64,000 nt of DNA from Syngnathus acus (taxonomy: Eukaryota; Chordata; Actinopteri; Syngnathiformes; Syngnathidae). The DNA is taken from contig NC_051087.1 of the NCBI RefSeq assembly GCF_901709675.1, positions 7,061,319 to 7,125,318 on the forward strand, read 5' to 3'. The notes under the pieces are model-generated. The model saw only the letters and a list, made by a program, of their open reading frames with translations, did not search any database and was not told where the DNA came from. The stretch's first letter is position 1. Each line of letters opens with the position of its first letter. Of this stretch, positions 1-24,287 are shown one piece after another. Made by a program: the position numbers and the translations under genes.

Positions 1-1016
1 ATGTATTTTGCAGCAAGAAGCAGAAAGAGCTTCCATCAGCCACACCCCTTCATTGTCGTAATATCTGTCACCTGCTCCCTCTTGTTATCTGATGTATTTA
101 AATCGTGTGTTTCTCCCCGGCGGTGTTTAGTGTTGTCTCCTGTCTGTTCCTTGTGTGCCTGTGCTGCTCTTTCGTTTTCCCCCTGGTCTTGTGTGGAGGC
201 TCACGGGCAGAATCTGTTCCCTGTCTGAGTGAACTTCTGCATTTGGTTGCGCTTGCTCCACTCATTTGTGACATGGCTAAACTAGATTAAGCTTATCCAC
301 CAACATAATTCCTTGGTGGCACAACGCCACCAGCGCTTAAGTTTTGCACAATGGTTTGGCCTAAGTGTAAACCAGCAAACAGGTAAGTTTTTTTTAACAA
401 AAACTCAATTTATTAATAAACAGTACAATACATTGAAACAAAATCATTCATCAAAATAAGGAGCCAGCATTCATACTTTTTCAAGTGTATCAGATTGTCC
501 CATTGTGAATAAATTCTTCCAGCACTACCAGGAAGTCAATATGTAAAAATTATAATACAGGTAGAAATACTAATATGTGCTTTGATTTTTAGTCATGTTT
601 GATCCTGTTTAAGACAAACACTGTTAGGTTATGATGCCCTGAAAAATGTGACAGCAATTTTAAAATGACCAACAAATGAAATGACGCGGTTCACTTGGTC
701 AGACAAGCGAGCACAAAAAGCGCAGACGATTGAGTGCAAATCTGCAGAAACTTGTGCAATCAGTTCACGCATGCATGCTTTAGTACCTGTGGTCCCGTTA
801 AACATTAATAGACATCACAAAATGTTAGAATACAACTTAATGACAAAATACAGAACATTAAAATACATTTTTATACACAGAATTGTATTTTGCGGCCTGT
901 GTGAATAAGTGCTTATGATGAGACATGCTTTTGTGGAGCAAAAAAGCTGACATGTCCTTTTTTTTTTTTTTTGGGTCATGTGACCCTCATTCATCTCACC
1001 AGCCTGAGTGAATTAA
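1..1016. other. Intergenic 3' flank of prss12
   Basis: No coding exon is visible. Positions 60-275 are C/T-rich and resemble the tail of a dispersed fish retroposon, a resemblance from memory only. The rest is AT-rich and probably includes the prss12 3'UTR, which would be read on the minus strand. The short open frames at 1-290 and 681-908 have no recognisable content. Confidence 0.5.
409..414 (-). terminator. Candidate poly(A) signal for prss12
   Basis: TTTATT on the plus strand reads AATAAA on the minus strand, about 600 bases beyond the prss12 stop. It is a plausible cleavage signal, but AATAAA is common in AT-rich DNA. Confidence 0.3.
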
Positions 1017-14998
<13,982 letters not shown>

Positions 14999-15345
14999 GC
15001 CGGGGATCTGACGCTTGGATCCCGGAGGTTTGCACAGGCGGGAATCCCATCAGCTGAGAAGAACCAATTGCTTCCTAGCCAGACGCATCACCCTGCATGG
15101 CGTGGGACGGGAGGGAGTGTAGGGTGGTGGGGTGGGAGCAGATCAATGAAGCTGCATTACAGTGCTATACATGCGTGGGAAGAAGACACTGTACACAAAT
15201 TATAAAGCAAATGGTGCATGCCTTCAAACATTTGCCAAGTCCGCAAAAGCACTGAGAGCCATTCATTAAATTACTAATTTCACTTGATGTTTTTTTCACA
15301 AGGGCCTCAAATCCTTTTCTTGTTCCATGTTTGCATGCTCACATG

Positions 15346-15479
15346 TTAGAGCGACTATAAAACGAAGACACCTGCATGTACAAACAAGTATTGAATGTCA
15401 CAATTGCACAACTTAGAGCACTTATAAAACTGAGACACCTGCATGTACAAACAAGAATCAAATATCACAATTACACAAA
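15346..15479. repeat. Tandem duplication of a 67-bp unit
   Basis: Both units read TTAGAGC..CT.ATAAAAC...GACACCTGCATGTACAAACAAG and continue in register (15346-15412 and 15413-15479), with roughly ten mismatches. Confidence 0.85.
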
Positions 15480-15634
15480 ATGGTTGCTATTGTGAATAAA
15501 AAATACAAACCCCAATTCCAGTGCATTTGGGGTCGGGTGGGTCTTTACCTCTTCTTCCCAGAGGACATGACGTTCATGATTCCTTAAAACAATTTGAAAT
15601 GTTAGTATTAGGTGTAAATAGATGAATACATACT

Positions 15635-15768
15635 CACGCACACACGCACGCACGCACGCACGACATACATACGCACGCGCGCACACACCCACCAATAAAT
15701 AAATAAATAAATAATAAATAAATAATTAATAAATAATTAATTAATTAATTAATTATTTAATTAATTAA
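15635..15768. repeat. CA/CG-rich tract followed by AATA/TTAA repeats
   Basis: 15635-15690 is alternating purine-pyrimidine (CACG, CGCG), and 15694-15768 is (AATA)n grading into (TTAA)n. A compound microsatellite between the divergent genes. Confidence 0.85.
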
Positions 15769-16164
15769 GAGCGTTTTGAACTACCATAATGGCCAACTGT
15801 GAAACGATTTATGGTAGTAGGATTAATGTAGTAGAAAATGAAAAGAAAGAAAAAACACGCTGTTGACAATGATAAGGAATCCTGGCCCTGTCTGAACTGA
15901 AGTTTCTGGAGGATTAAAAATAAGGTACATTGACTACATTTACTACGTTTATTGGGGAGGGGTATTTGGATGGAGTTTTCTTACATGCCTATCTTATTTC
16001 AGATTGTTACTTCGCCTAATGTAGGCCTGTAGCATCTTGATAACATGTAACATAACATCTGTTGTTTACTGTAAGGTTGACTGCACGGTCAAAAGCGGCA
16101 GAATATTTTCATTGAGTGGACAGTATGCAGCTCTGTACACTTATGATTTACAGAGACGCGTGTT

Positions 16165-16290
16165 TTTTCATTGGTGGAGAAAAGCCGGCGGTGTACGTCA
16201 TAATATCGACGCCCAATGAGATGATGTCTACATGTGAGTGCTTATTTTACTTACAAGCTGTGCTGAAATACACTCGGGTGGGCGGTGTCT
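16165..16290. promoter_or_regulatory. Promoter-like motif cluster upstream of mettl14
   Basis: Contains an inverted CCAAT box (CATTGGTGG), TACGTCA (CRE/ATF-like), a forward CCCAATGAG about 38 bases from the first box, and GGGTGGGCGG (GC-box-like). NF-Y, CREB/ATF and Sp1 sites of this kind are typical of housekeeping promoters. The cluster is 330-460 bases before the mettl14 ATG. Confidence 0.45.
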
Positions 16291-16620
16291 TCATTTGATA
16301 CTTCTCTGTTGTGAATACAGTTTTGTTGGTATTAGCACATGGACAACACGTGTTACATAAAGACAATAAATCAATTTATTAATTTATAGAAATTGAAATA
16401 AAACGAACACCGTGTTTTTGTGGTACTTAAAAACAACAAACCCGCCGCCCCTCTATTTCAATCAGACGCGCCGGTGTGTATAACGAGCACTTCCACAGTA
16501 TTCCACGCGCGTAGCAAACATTAGCTGAATGTTTGCTTGCTTGCTTGGTAGCAACCTACTTCTATAAACATTCCAATGAATTAAATGTGGCTTAGGTTAG
16601 AAAACTAAGAAACTGACGAA

Positions 16621-16686
16621 ATGAATAGTCGATTGCAGGAAATCCGCGAGCGACAAAAACTTAGGCGGCAGCTTTTAGCCCAACAG
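16621..16686 (+). CDS. mettl14: mettl14 exon 1, GC donor
   Basis: 22 codons from the ATG. The donor reads CAG|GCAAGT. Joining at this GC gives AQQ-LGAES, which matches the family; the GT four bases later would shift the frame. Confidence 0.93.
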
Positions 16687-19600
16687 GCAAGTAAGCTTCT
16701 GCACCATTGCACAACAGTAGCTAACCTAATAACAATACAGACTGGAAGCTAAATGAAGTGCTAAAATTATTTGCAATGTTCTTATGCTAGTGCATTATAA
16801 TTGCAATATAATTGGTACTATAATACAATTGGGAACATTGAAATGGTCTTGCATATGGTTGCGTGGTTATAACGCAAGGCGTGCATAGCACTGCAACATG
16901 CAAGCTAGACTGTATGGATGCAAAAGGTGCACGCAGTTCTCGTCAATCGAAATGAATAACTGCACTGAATTGAATCGTTTCATAATTTACAATTGTGTTT
17001 TAATACGCACATGATAAAATGATTACAATTGAGCAGGGTCACTCTCTTTGTCTACAGTTGGGAGCTGAGAGTGCAGATAGCATTGGCGCTGTGCTTAACA
17101 GTAAAGAGGAACTTAAAGAAATAGAAGAGACAAGAGAAAGGTAAGACAGTGTAAATCCACTTGGGTACTGCACGTCTGGACTTTATAAACGTTCCAAAAA
17201 AGTTCTCCTTTTAGGCCAGTACCAGTTTCTTTTTTTGTTTACGTTAATGTTGCTGTTGTGTGCTGCAGGGCGTCATTGGATGATTCTGCTCCTACCTCCA
17301 AGAAGAAGACAGTGACAGAGGGTGATGACACTGAGGAAGATGTGGAGGAACAAAAAGTGAGTGTCAGCATAGCCTTGAAGTATGAGATAAATTCATCAAA
17401 TCATTTTATTAGACTGGTGATGTTTGTTATTGTAAGCAAATAGAAGCAAGCAGATAAAGAAAGACCCACAAGACACGAAGAGATGATTGCATAAGCTTTA
17501 ACAAAGATCATTTCCATCTATTTGCATAGTTGCTTCTGAGCTAATGCTGTCATTTCTTTTTCTCCGCTAAGTGATATGCTTGCGCCGATTGGGATTTTTT
17601 TCTTCCATTAATGAGCCTGTGTTGCATTGTTGTTCTGAAACAAATACCGACAAATCCTTCTGTTTCTGTGTGTCAGGATGAGGTTGAGGTTCTGCCGCCC
17701 GAGGAAAGCAACCCATATGAGGAAGTCTACAAGGACTCAAGTACATTCCTTAAGGTAGGAAAATAACTGTCTTTTGAATAAACTCTATCGATTGTACTGA
17801 AGTTATACCTGTGTCACTTTCAGGGTACACAGAGTTTGAACCCTCACAATGATTACTGTCAGCACTTTGTCGACACAGGCCACAGGCCGCAGAACTTCAT
17901 TCGCGATGTCGGTGAGTGCATTTTGCTCGAGTGAGTGTTTTGTGAATAGACATGCCTCGAACCTGTCTGTTTTTGCTCGGGTACCAGGCTTGGCTGATCG
18001 ATTTGAGGAGTACCCCAAACTACGAGAGCTGATTCGACTGAAGGACGAACTCATCTCCACTACCAACACCCCGCCGATGTACGCAAAGCGACCAGATTTG
18101 ACTACATTTTCACATTCTTTTTAATTCTGAATATAATATAGAAATATGCCTCAAAAGTCAAACAAAATTCAATACACTTCACAAATCTCAATTTCTGATT
18201 CACTTTACATTAAAGTGGATTTTGAAATGACAAATTCGTCAAGTAGCGTGCTTGACTTTAATGCAAAACCTTGACATAGAAGTGTGTGTTCCATGTGTGT
18301 GTATGTGTGTGCGTGTCGTCACCAGGTACCTGCAGGCCGACCTGGAACACTTTGACCTGCAGGATTTAAAAAGCGAGTTTGATGTCATCCTACTTGAGCC
18401 TCCTCTAGAAGAATATTACAGAGAGTCAGGCATCAGCCACACAGAGCGCTTCTGGACTTGGGATGATGTGAGTTTGCTGACCAGCTTGATGTCATTTTAG
18501 CAGAATTGTAAGAATGCGAGCAGCTGCACTGGAATAGTGGAGCGGTGCAAATTTTACATTTGTAAATTTCTTTCCCAATTACCGTACTTATCCAGCAGAG
18601 GGCAACATGCGCTCATCTGAATACTCGTCTTGCTAAATGGTCCAGTATGGTCCACTTTATATATTATTTCTGATCGTTCACATGGTAACTCAACCGCAAT
18701 CCTAATGACAAGTGTTATAGGAAATGGATGGAGTGAAGGATTATTCATGTTACCTGTCCTGTGGCTTCTAGATCATGAAGCTGGAAATTGAAGAGATCTC
18801 TGCACTTCGGTCCTTCGTCTTCCTCTGGTGCGGCTCAGGTGAAGGTCTGGACTTGGGAAGAATGGTAACTCCATCCCTCACTTTGGCATCTAAGATGATC
18901 TGACACTGACCTGTGACACATTCTACCCCCGTCGATGCCTTTTGAGCATCCAAACACAAGTGTTTGGCTGATTTTGTATAGAGTCATGAAAATTGACCTT
19001 GGACATCATGTGCACCCTCAACACAATAGTGTTTAAGGAAATGGGGCTTCAGGCGCTGTGAAGACATCTGCTGGATCAAGACAAACAAGAATAACCCAGG
19101 CAAGACAAAGACACTGGACCCAAAAGCAGTATTTCAGAGGACAAAGGTACAGCACCTTAATAGCAAAGTATCTATTTTCTGTTCTATTAGGATGTTTATC
19201 ATGGCTCCTTTCCAGGAACACTGCCTGATGGGAATCAAAGGAACAGTGCGGAGAAGCACAGACGGTGAATTCATTCATGCCAACGTGGACATCGACTTGA
19301 TCATCACGGAGGAACCAGAGATGGGGAACGTCGAGAAGCCCGTCGAGATCTTTCATATAATTGAGCACTTCTGTTTGGGCCGCAGAAGGTTGCACCTTTT
19401 TGGACGAGACTCTACCATCAGGCCTGGTGTGACACAAGTTTTTTTCTTTTCTCCGCTTGGTCTACTGGGTTGGTAACTGGCTGATGTTTCCCCCGACAGG
19501 CTGGCTGACAGTGGGACCCACTCTTACTAACAGTAACTTCAACCCAGAAAGTTACGCCGCACATTTCGCTTTGCCCGAATCCCACCTCTCCGGCTGCACC

Positions 19601-19807
19601 GAGGAAATAGAGCGACTGCGACCCAAATCGCCGCCTTCAAAGATGAAGTCCGACCGTGGAGGTGGACCACCCAGAGGGGGCCGCGCTGGTCCGAACGTCG
19701 GGAGAGGTGGAGAGAGAGGTCGGGAAAGGAACAGACCAAACTTTCGCGGAGACAGGGGGGGTTTCCGTGGCCGGGGAGGAATACACAGGGGGTTTCCCCC
19801 ACGCTAG
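16621..19807 (+). CDS. mettl14: N6-adenosine methyltransferase subunit METTL14, 11 exons, complete
   Basis: Non-catalytic partner of METTL3 in the nuclear m6A mRNA methyltransferase; it scaffolds the pair and helps bind RNA. Eleven exons join in phase to 1,365 bases (454 residues plus stop; human 456 from memory). N-terminus [20 protein letters not shown]. An acidic segment is in exons 3-4. The methyltransferase-like core (exons 5-11) includes [12 protein letters not shown], where EPPL replaces the catalytic DPPW of METTL3, and [13 protein letters not shown]-terminal Arg/Gly-rich tail contributes to RNA binding. No frameshift. The only irregular splice site is the GC donor of exon 1. Confidence 0.97.
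17058..17140 (+). CDS. mettl14: mettl14 exon 2
   Basis: Acceptor CTACAG. Encodes [20 protein letters not shown]. Donor AG|GTAAGA, phase 2. Confidence 0.95.
17269..17356 (+). CDS. mettl14: mettl14 exon 3
   Basis: Acceptor CTGCAG. Encodes a Lys patch (SKKKT) and an acidic run (DDTEEDVEE). Donor AAA|GTGAGT, phase 0. Confidence 0.93.
17677..17754 (+). CDS. mettl14: mettl14 exon 4
   Basis: Encodes [15 protein letters not shown]. Acceptor TGTCAG after a TG-rich tract, donor AAG|GTAGGA. Confidence 0.95.
17824..17911 (+). CDS. mettl14: mettl14 exon 5
   Basis: Encodes [19 protein letters not shown] and PQNFIRDV, nearly identical to the human segment. Phase 1 at the donor. Confidence 0.96.
17988..18078 (+). 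CDS. mettl14: mettl14 exon 6
   Basis: Encodes [20 protein letters not shown] and NTPPM, whose final codon is split AT|G. Donor AT|GTACGC, phase 2. Confidence 0.95.
18326..18467 (+). CDS. mettl14: mettl14 exon 7 with EPPL motif
   Basis: Encodes [28 protein letters not shown] and WTWDD. The upstream tract is TG-repeat rather than polypyrimidine before ACCAG. Confidence 0.96.
18772..18864 (+). CDS. mettl14: mettl14 exon 8
   Basis: Encodes [11 protein letters not shown] and [18 protein letters not shown]. Acceptor TTCTAG, donor ATG|GTAACT. Confidence 0.96.
19030..19146 (+). CDS. mettl14: mettl14 exon 9
   Basis: Encodes [20 protein letters not shown] and [13 protein letters not shown]. Acceptor AATAG, donor AAG|GTACAG. 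Confidence 0.96.
19216..19426 (+). CDS. mettl14: mettl14 exon 10
   Basis: Encodes [34 protein letters not shown] and [17 protein letters not shown]. Acceptor TTCCAG, donor G|GTGTGA. Confidence 0.97.
19500..19807 (+). CDS. mettl14: mettl14 exon 11 with RGG tail
   Basis: Encodes [31 protein letters not shown] and an Arg/Gly-rich tail ending GFPPR, then TAG at 19805-19807. Confidence 0.97.
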
Positions 19808-20462
19808 TGTAATCTCCTGGCGCTAATTCAAGGCGCTCTTTGACTTGACCGTACGCAAGTTGCTGCCGATCGGGCCTCTATGATTGCCACCCCGGGCCAC
19901 ATTTGGAACCACCAGCACTATCTAATGTGCTCTCATACGCAAGCTGCATGTCTGCCTTCCTGACCAACAACTCCATTGAAGTGTTTGGCCTCCAGCAATG
20001 TGTCACTGAAATTTGAGAATCGTCCAACCTGAAATATTGTCTGAATACACTGGATAGACAGCAATGTTCTGTCAAGTATTCATTCAACATATCAGTAGCC
20101 TAAGAGCATAATTCCTTTTGCAATATTTGAATGTTTAAAAAAAAAAAAAGTCCAGTTGCTTTGTTTTGACCTTTGCGGCTTCCTGTTAATTGGACTGACA
20201 GGTTTTTTTTATGATTTTTTTTTTCATTTAGACACTGACAATTAGAAATGACTAGGGTAGTTAAGCCATTAAGATGATAATAGCTATTAGAATATTTTGG
20301 ATTTTTTAAAATCCATCTCACAATGACACATTGTGCTGGCAAGATTGTGTTCAATCCTAAAGCCATTTAAATCTAAAATTGAAATCCGTGGGAAAAAAAC
20401 TCAAAGAACCTGACAGTTATCACATTTTAGTAAGTGTATAATTTTATTCTCATTTATGTCAA

Positions 20463-20468
20463 AATAAA
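20463..20468 (+). terminator. Candidate poly(A) signal for mettl14
   Basis: AATAAA about 655 bases after the stop, followed by a T-rich stretch. Confidence 0.35.
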
Positions 20469-21595
20469 CCTTTTTACAGTTCGACCATTTGCATTCTTTA
20501 ATAATTGATAAAATCAGTAGAACGTATATGATACAGTATGCCAGTGTTAAATGCTCAGGTGATCAAAACCGTCACGACTCACGGGGAATGTTTTATACCA
20601 CCAAATGTCCACTTCGCAAAGCTATTGGGTTTGTTTTAGAGTATTTAAAATATGGACAATATGGAGGTGCATATGTCATATATTATGCTGCCCTGATTGA
20701 GCTAAAGAAAAAGGAATATCCAGGACTTTATTTAGAAATAATGGAAAAATATAATCTCAGTTGGGTTGTGGTCTTTAGAAAAAGTGGAAATCTAAAGTTG
20801 GATTTCATCATCTTAAATCTGAACACACACGACCCTGCCAAATGGAGACATCCATAGATTAAAATGTATTGGACCCAAAATGGAACCTGTGGAACACCAG
20901 AATCCAACCTGTGACTTCCTCACAAGGAGTCTTCACCCAATTTTATGTCACATAAAATTCTCTCCTCATGAAGTAGAATATAACCCATCTAATTACAGTT
21001 AATGGGAAAAGTGACATTTGTGTTTGCTTGTTAATTTTCTGGCGCAATGTTGTAAGCACAACTCTAAAACAAATTGCTTCTAATGAAATGTGTAATCACA
21101 TTTGACAGAGCACTTTATTGACCCCTGGAGAATAAACATGGCTTGGAATCAACCACTGCTCGCTCCTGTTTTTGGTGACAATGGAGCAGATGTGCAGAAA
21201 GCCTTTTGAGTCTAAAAGCTCACTTGTATTACACATATGAATAGCTGGTCTGGAAAAAAAAATACACTCGAAAGCCGAGCCAATGTGGCTTTTATTATAG
21301 CCTTCATTAACAATCCCCCATGTTTAATTCGAGCACACCCCGCACACTTGAGATATGCCTGTCATTGTCTGAAGCTCCAGACATTCCACATAAGGCTTGA
21401 CGGGAGCATGTTTCATCGCACATTGGACACGTAAGAGGAAAAAATTCGACAATGATTTTAATAGACAACAAGATTTATGATCAGGTAGAGAAAATAGAGT
21501 TGGAAGTTGCTCTGGTCTATTGTGACTCTAAATCAAGGTGTCAAACTCAAGTCAAACTGAGTCTTAAATCAGAATAACAATCATTTCATGAAGCT

Positions 21596-21780
21596 CTGTT
21601 TTCCTTATCCTGGTCATGGGAAGCTGGAGCTCATCCTAGCTGGTATCAGACCAAAGGAAGACTTCACATTGACTTGTCACCAGTCCAATCAAAATGCATA
21701 GGCAGACATCACATCCAGTCACACTCACATTGAGTCGTCATTTGGGGAACTGAACCCGGGCTGCATGCATGGACAGAGTT
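21596..21780. repeat. Degenerate fish retroposon tail
   Basis: Decayed copy of the GCTGGAGCCTATCCCAGCT...CACCAGTC...GTCATTTGGGGAACTGAACCC tail repeat of teleosts. Recognised by eye. Confidence 0.55.
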
Positions 21781-22930
21781 GGATTTGTTACTTTCGGTAT
21801 TTTCGTGTCAGGGATCAACACAGTGAGTCAGTAGCAATTTGACAGAGTTTTACACTGGATGATACAACCCACTCGATTTTGTCTTGGCTTGGAGTGGCAG
21901 GAAATGCTTGGCTTTGCGTGTTTGTGTGTTTGTCTGTTTCATTTACAAAATTCCTGAAAAGATTTTTTTTTTATTTTCAACCAAACCTCTCAAAATGTTA
22001 TAGTTTTAGTAGTTATTGTGTTGCTGTTGTTTAAATAAAATCCTTCTTAATTTGATTAATAGAGTAATGCCAATAGAAATATAAAATTAGTCGAGGATGT
22101 TATTTTTTCCTCATGCAATATGTTTGTCTACGCAAGCAAACCTGTCTTGGCGGCTCCCTGTGCTTAATGTTGCATGTATTCATTAGACCCACCTCTCACA
22201 TCTCTTCCATCCCAATCTGGCTGCAAGGAGTTGCTTTTGACAGCGTCATGCGGACACACCATCTTCTCTCATCCACGCAAGTGAGTGTCTTTGTTTTTTA
22301 CAAGAGCATCTTTTATCTATTGGGGAAAAATCATGTTTAGATTTAGTTTAAGTAGTATTCAATATTCAAAAAACAAAACTATACACAGTAAATGTTTCCA
22401 AATTCTACAATATTAATATTTATGTATTTTTCTCTTATAGGAAAAATATTTAACATTTGTGCAAGAAATATTGCACAACCAAAATGTAAGCTACATCAAA
22501 GATCAGTTGTTTTTAGCTTTGAAATAACAAAAATACAAATCCATTGTGCCAAATTTTTAAAAATATAGATGTATTCAAAATAATTGTAGAAGGGATGAGA
22601 TGATGCAAGACAATTCTGAAGGCATGCTGTGCAATATCAGCCTCATTAAACAGATATTTGTTATTATTATTGTCGTAAAACAAAGTTTGCCGTGGTTGTG
22701 ATGTCTCAAGTGTCACTTTGCCATCACTCCGTTAACTGTCCCAATGGTCTTCATTAAAGTCGGTTGCAAGTCATCTGAAACGTTGTCGGCACTGCAATTA
22801 GACAATTCTGTCATGTGCGATCTACCGCTCAACACACTTGAGTGCATGACTTTCTGCGAGAGGGGAAAACAACTGAAATAATCCCTACGTTCATTGATAG
22901 CCTGCATGTTTTGACAGGTTGAACAAGAAG

Positions 22931-23999
22931 ATGGACAACAGTAGCTTGGAAGACGCCGCTAACACAACACTTGAGATCAATCAGGACTCCTGCGCCCTGT
23001 TGAGGAACCAGGCCTTTCGTTTTATCCTATACGCCTTCTTTTTATTGGCATCATCTGCACAGTGGTGGGCAACTTTTTGGTGGTCTTGTCCATTTCATAC
23101 TTTAAAAAAGCTGCAGTCGCCCACCAACTCCTTCGTCATGTCCCTGGCTGTGGCTGACTGCCTCGTGGGCCTGGTCGTAATGCCCTACAGTATGATTCGG
23201 ACCATCGAAGGGTGCTGGTACTTTGGCGCCCTTTTTTGTCAACTTCATTCCAGCCTTGATGTCATGTTGTGTACTGCTTCCATATTCCATCTGAGTTGCA
23301 TCGCTTTTGACCGCTACTACGCCGTCTGCAACCCGCTTGTTTATTCTTTAAAAATGTCTCAAGGTCGAGTCACATTCCTCATTGTCATCTGCTGGGCCGT
23401 TCCCATGCTAATTTCCTTCGGTCCGATAATGCTAGGCCTCCATATTGCCGGGGTCGACGTTGTGCTCCCTCAAGACGTGTGCGTTTTCCTGGTCAATCGC
23501 ATCTATGCTGTCATGGCTTCATTGATAGCCTTCTACCTGCCCATGGCTATCATGCTGGTGGCCTACTGGAAGATTTTCAAAGCAGCCAAGCGGCAGGCAA
23601 AGCAGATCAGCGCCATGGAAAGCCAGATGGCTGCCGGAGTGGGGAAAGACTCAAGCAAAAAGAAGAAGCACCGCAACACCATGAAGAGAGAGCGGAAGGC
23701 AGCGAAAACCTTGGGCATCATCATGGGCGTCTTCCTCATCTTCTGGATGCCATTTTTTACTGTCAACATCGTGGACCCCTTTATTGATTACAGCACAGAA
23801 GTGGTCATCTGGGACATATTTTTATGGTTGGGATACATCAACTCATCACTAAATCCCTTCTTGTATGGTTTCTTTAAACCGCTCCTTTCGTAGGGCATTC
23901 CTCATGTTCATGGGCTGTCGGGTGTGTCAACCTGGAATATCTCCTGGAATGGAGCTTTCACATACCAGGAAAGAAGCAAATGACTGTGCAGAGAAATAA
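22931..23999 (+). pseudogene. Trace amine-associated receptor-like GPCR, frame disturbed at three homopolymers
   Basis: Single-exon class A aminergic receptor. The ATG at 22931 opens a short glycosylatable N-terminus (DNSS, NTT). TM2 NSFVMSLAVADCLVG, TM3 with the amine-binding Asp (SSLDVMLCTASIFHLS), DRYYAV, an ICL3 with AAKRQAKQISAMESQ, TM6 IFWMPFFTVN and TM7 WLGYINSSLNPFLYG are in frame. In TM1 the expected GNFLVV segment is in another frame, between a T run (23039-23043, one short) and an A run (23104-23109, one extra). A third shift at the AAA of 23876-23878 makes the receptor end at a premature TAG (23891-23893) instead of 23999. The ICL3 and TM3 wording is TAAR-like. The end of TM7 reads FFNRSF instead of the usual YxWF-type signature. 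Either a young pseudogene or an intact gene with assembly errors; I favour errors because adra1d nearby shows the same type. Confidence 0.75.
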
Positions 24000-24281
24000 T
24001 GAAATGATTGTTGTGGTGTGTTGGGATCACCGATGGTTGAGAGATGAGCCGTTTCAGTTTTCAAGACTGCACTTGAGTCTACCTGTTTGACCACAATCTC
24101 ACTTTCCTCGGGGCATTTTTGTTCTTTTTGTGAAAAGGGAAAACCATTTGTTAACGATATCTTACTGTCTTTTGTATCTAAATCCAATCAGATTTCCAAA
24201 CTATATCATAATCTAAATGAGTAGAATTTCACCATTCGTATTGCAACACAGATGATCAAGCCCAAGACAAGGTGTGAGATG

Positions 24282-24287
24282 AATAAA
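24282..24287 (+). terminator. Candidate poly(A) signal for the taar-like gene
   Basis: AATAAA about 280 bases after the restored-frame stop. Confidence 0.35.

Larger units (their letters stand above)
14999..16620. promoter_or_regulatory. Intergenic region between divergent prss12 and mettl14
   Basis: 1.6 kb separate the two start codons. The 15000-15145 part is GC-rich and probably prss12 5'UTR/promoter. The 16150-16620 part carries mettl14 promoter-like motifs. Between them are a tandem duplication and microsatellites. Confidence 0.6.
19808..22930. other. mettl14 3'UTR and intergenic region to the taar gene
   Basis: AATAAA at 20463-20468 is a plausible mettl14 poly(A) signal. Positions 21596-21780 are a degenerate fish retroposon tail (TGGGAAGCTGGAGCTCATCCTAGC; CACCAGTCCAATC). 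The 122-codon open frame at 20489-20857 starts at TTG and is not recognisable. At 22911-22918 TTTTGACAG could be an acceptor for a 5' noncoding intron of the taar gene. Confidence 0.5.

Noticed and set aside
20489-20857. 122-codon open frame downstream of mettl14
   Set aside because: Starts at TTG, has no recognisable motif and lies in AT-rich 3' flank. Length is within chance for the window.
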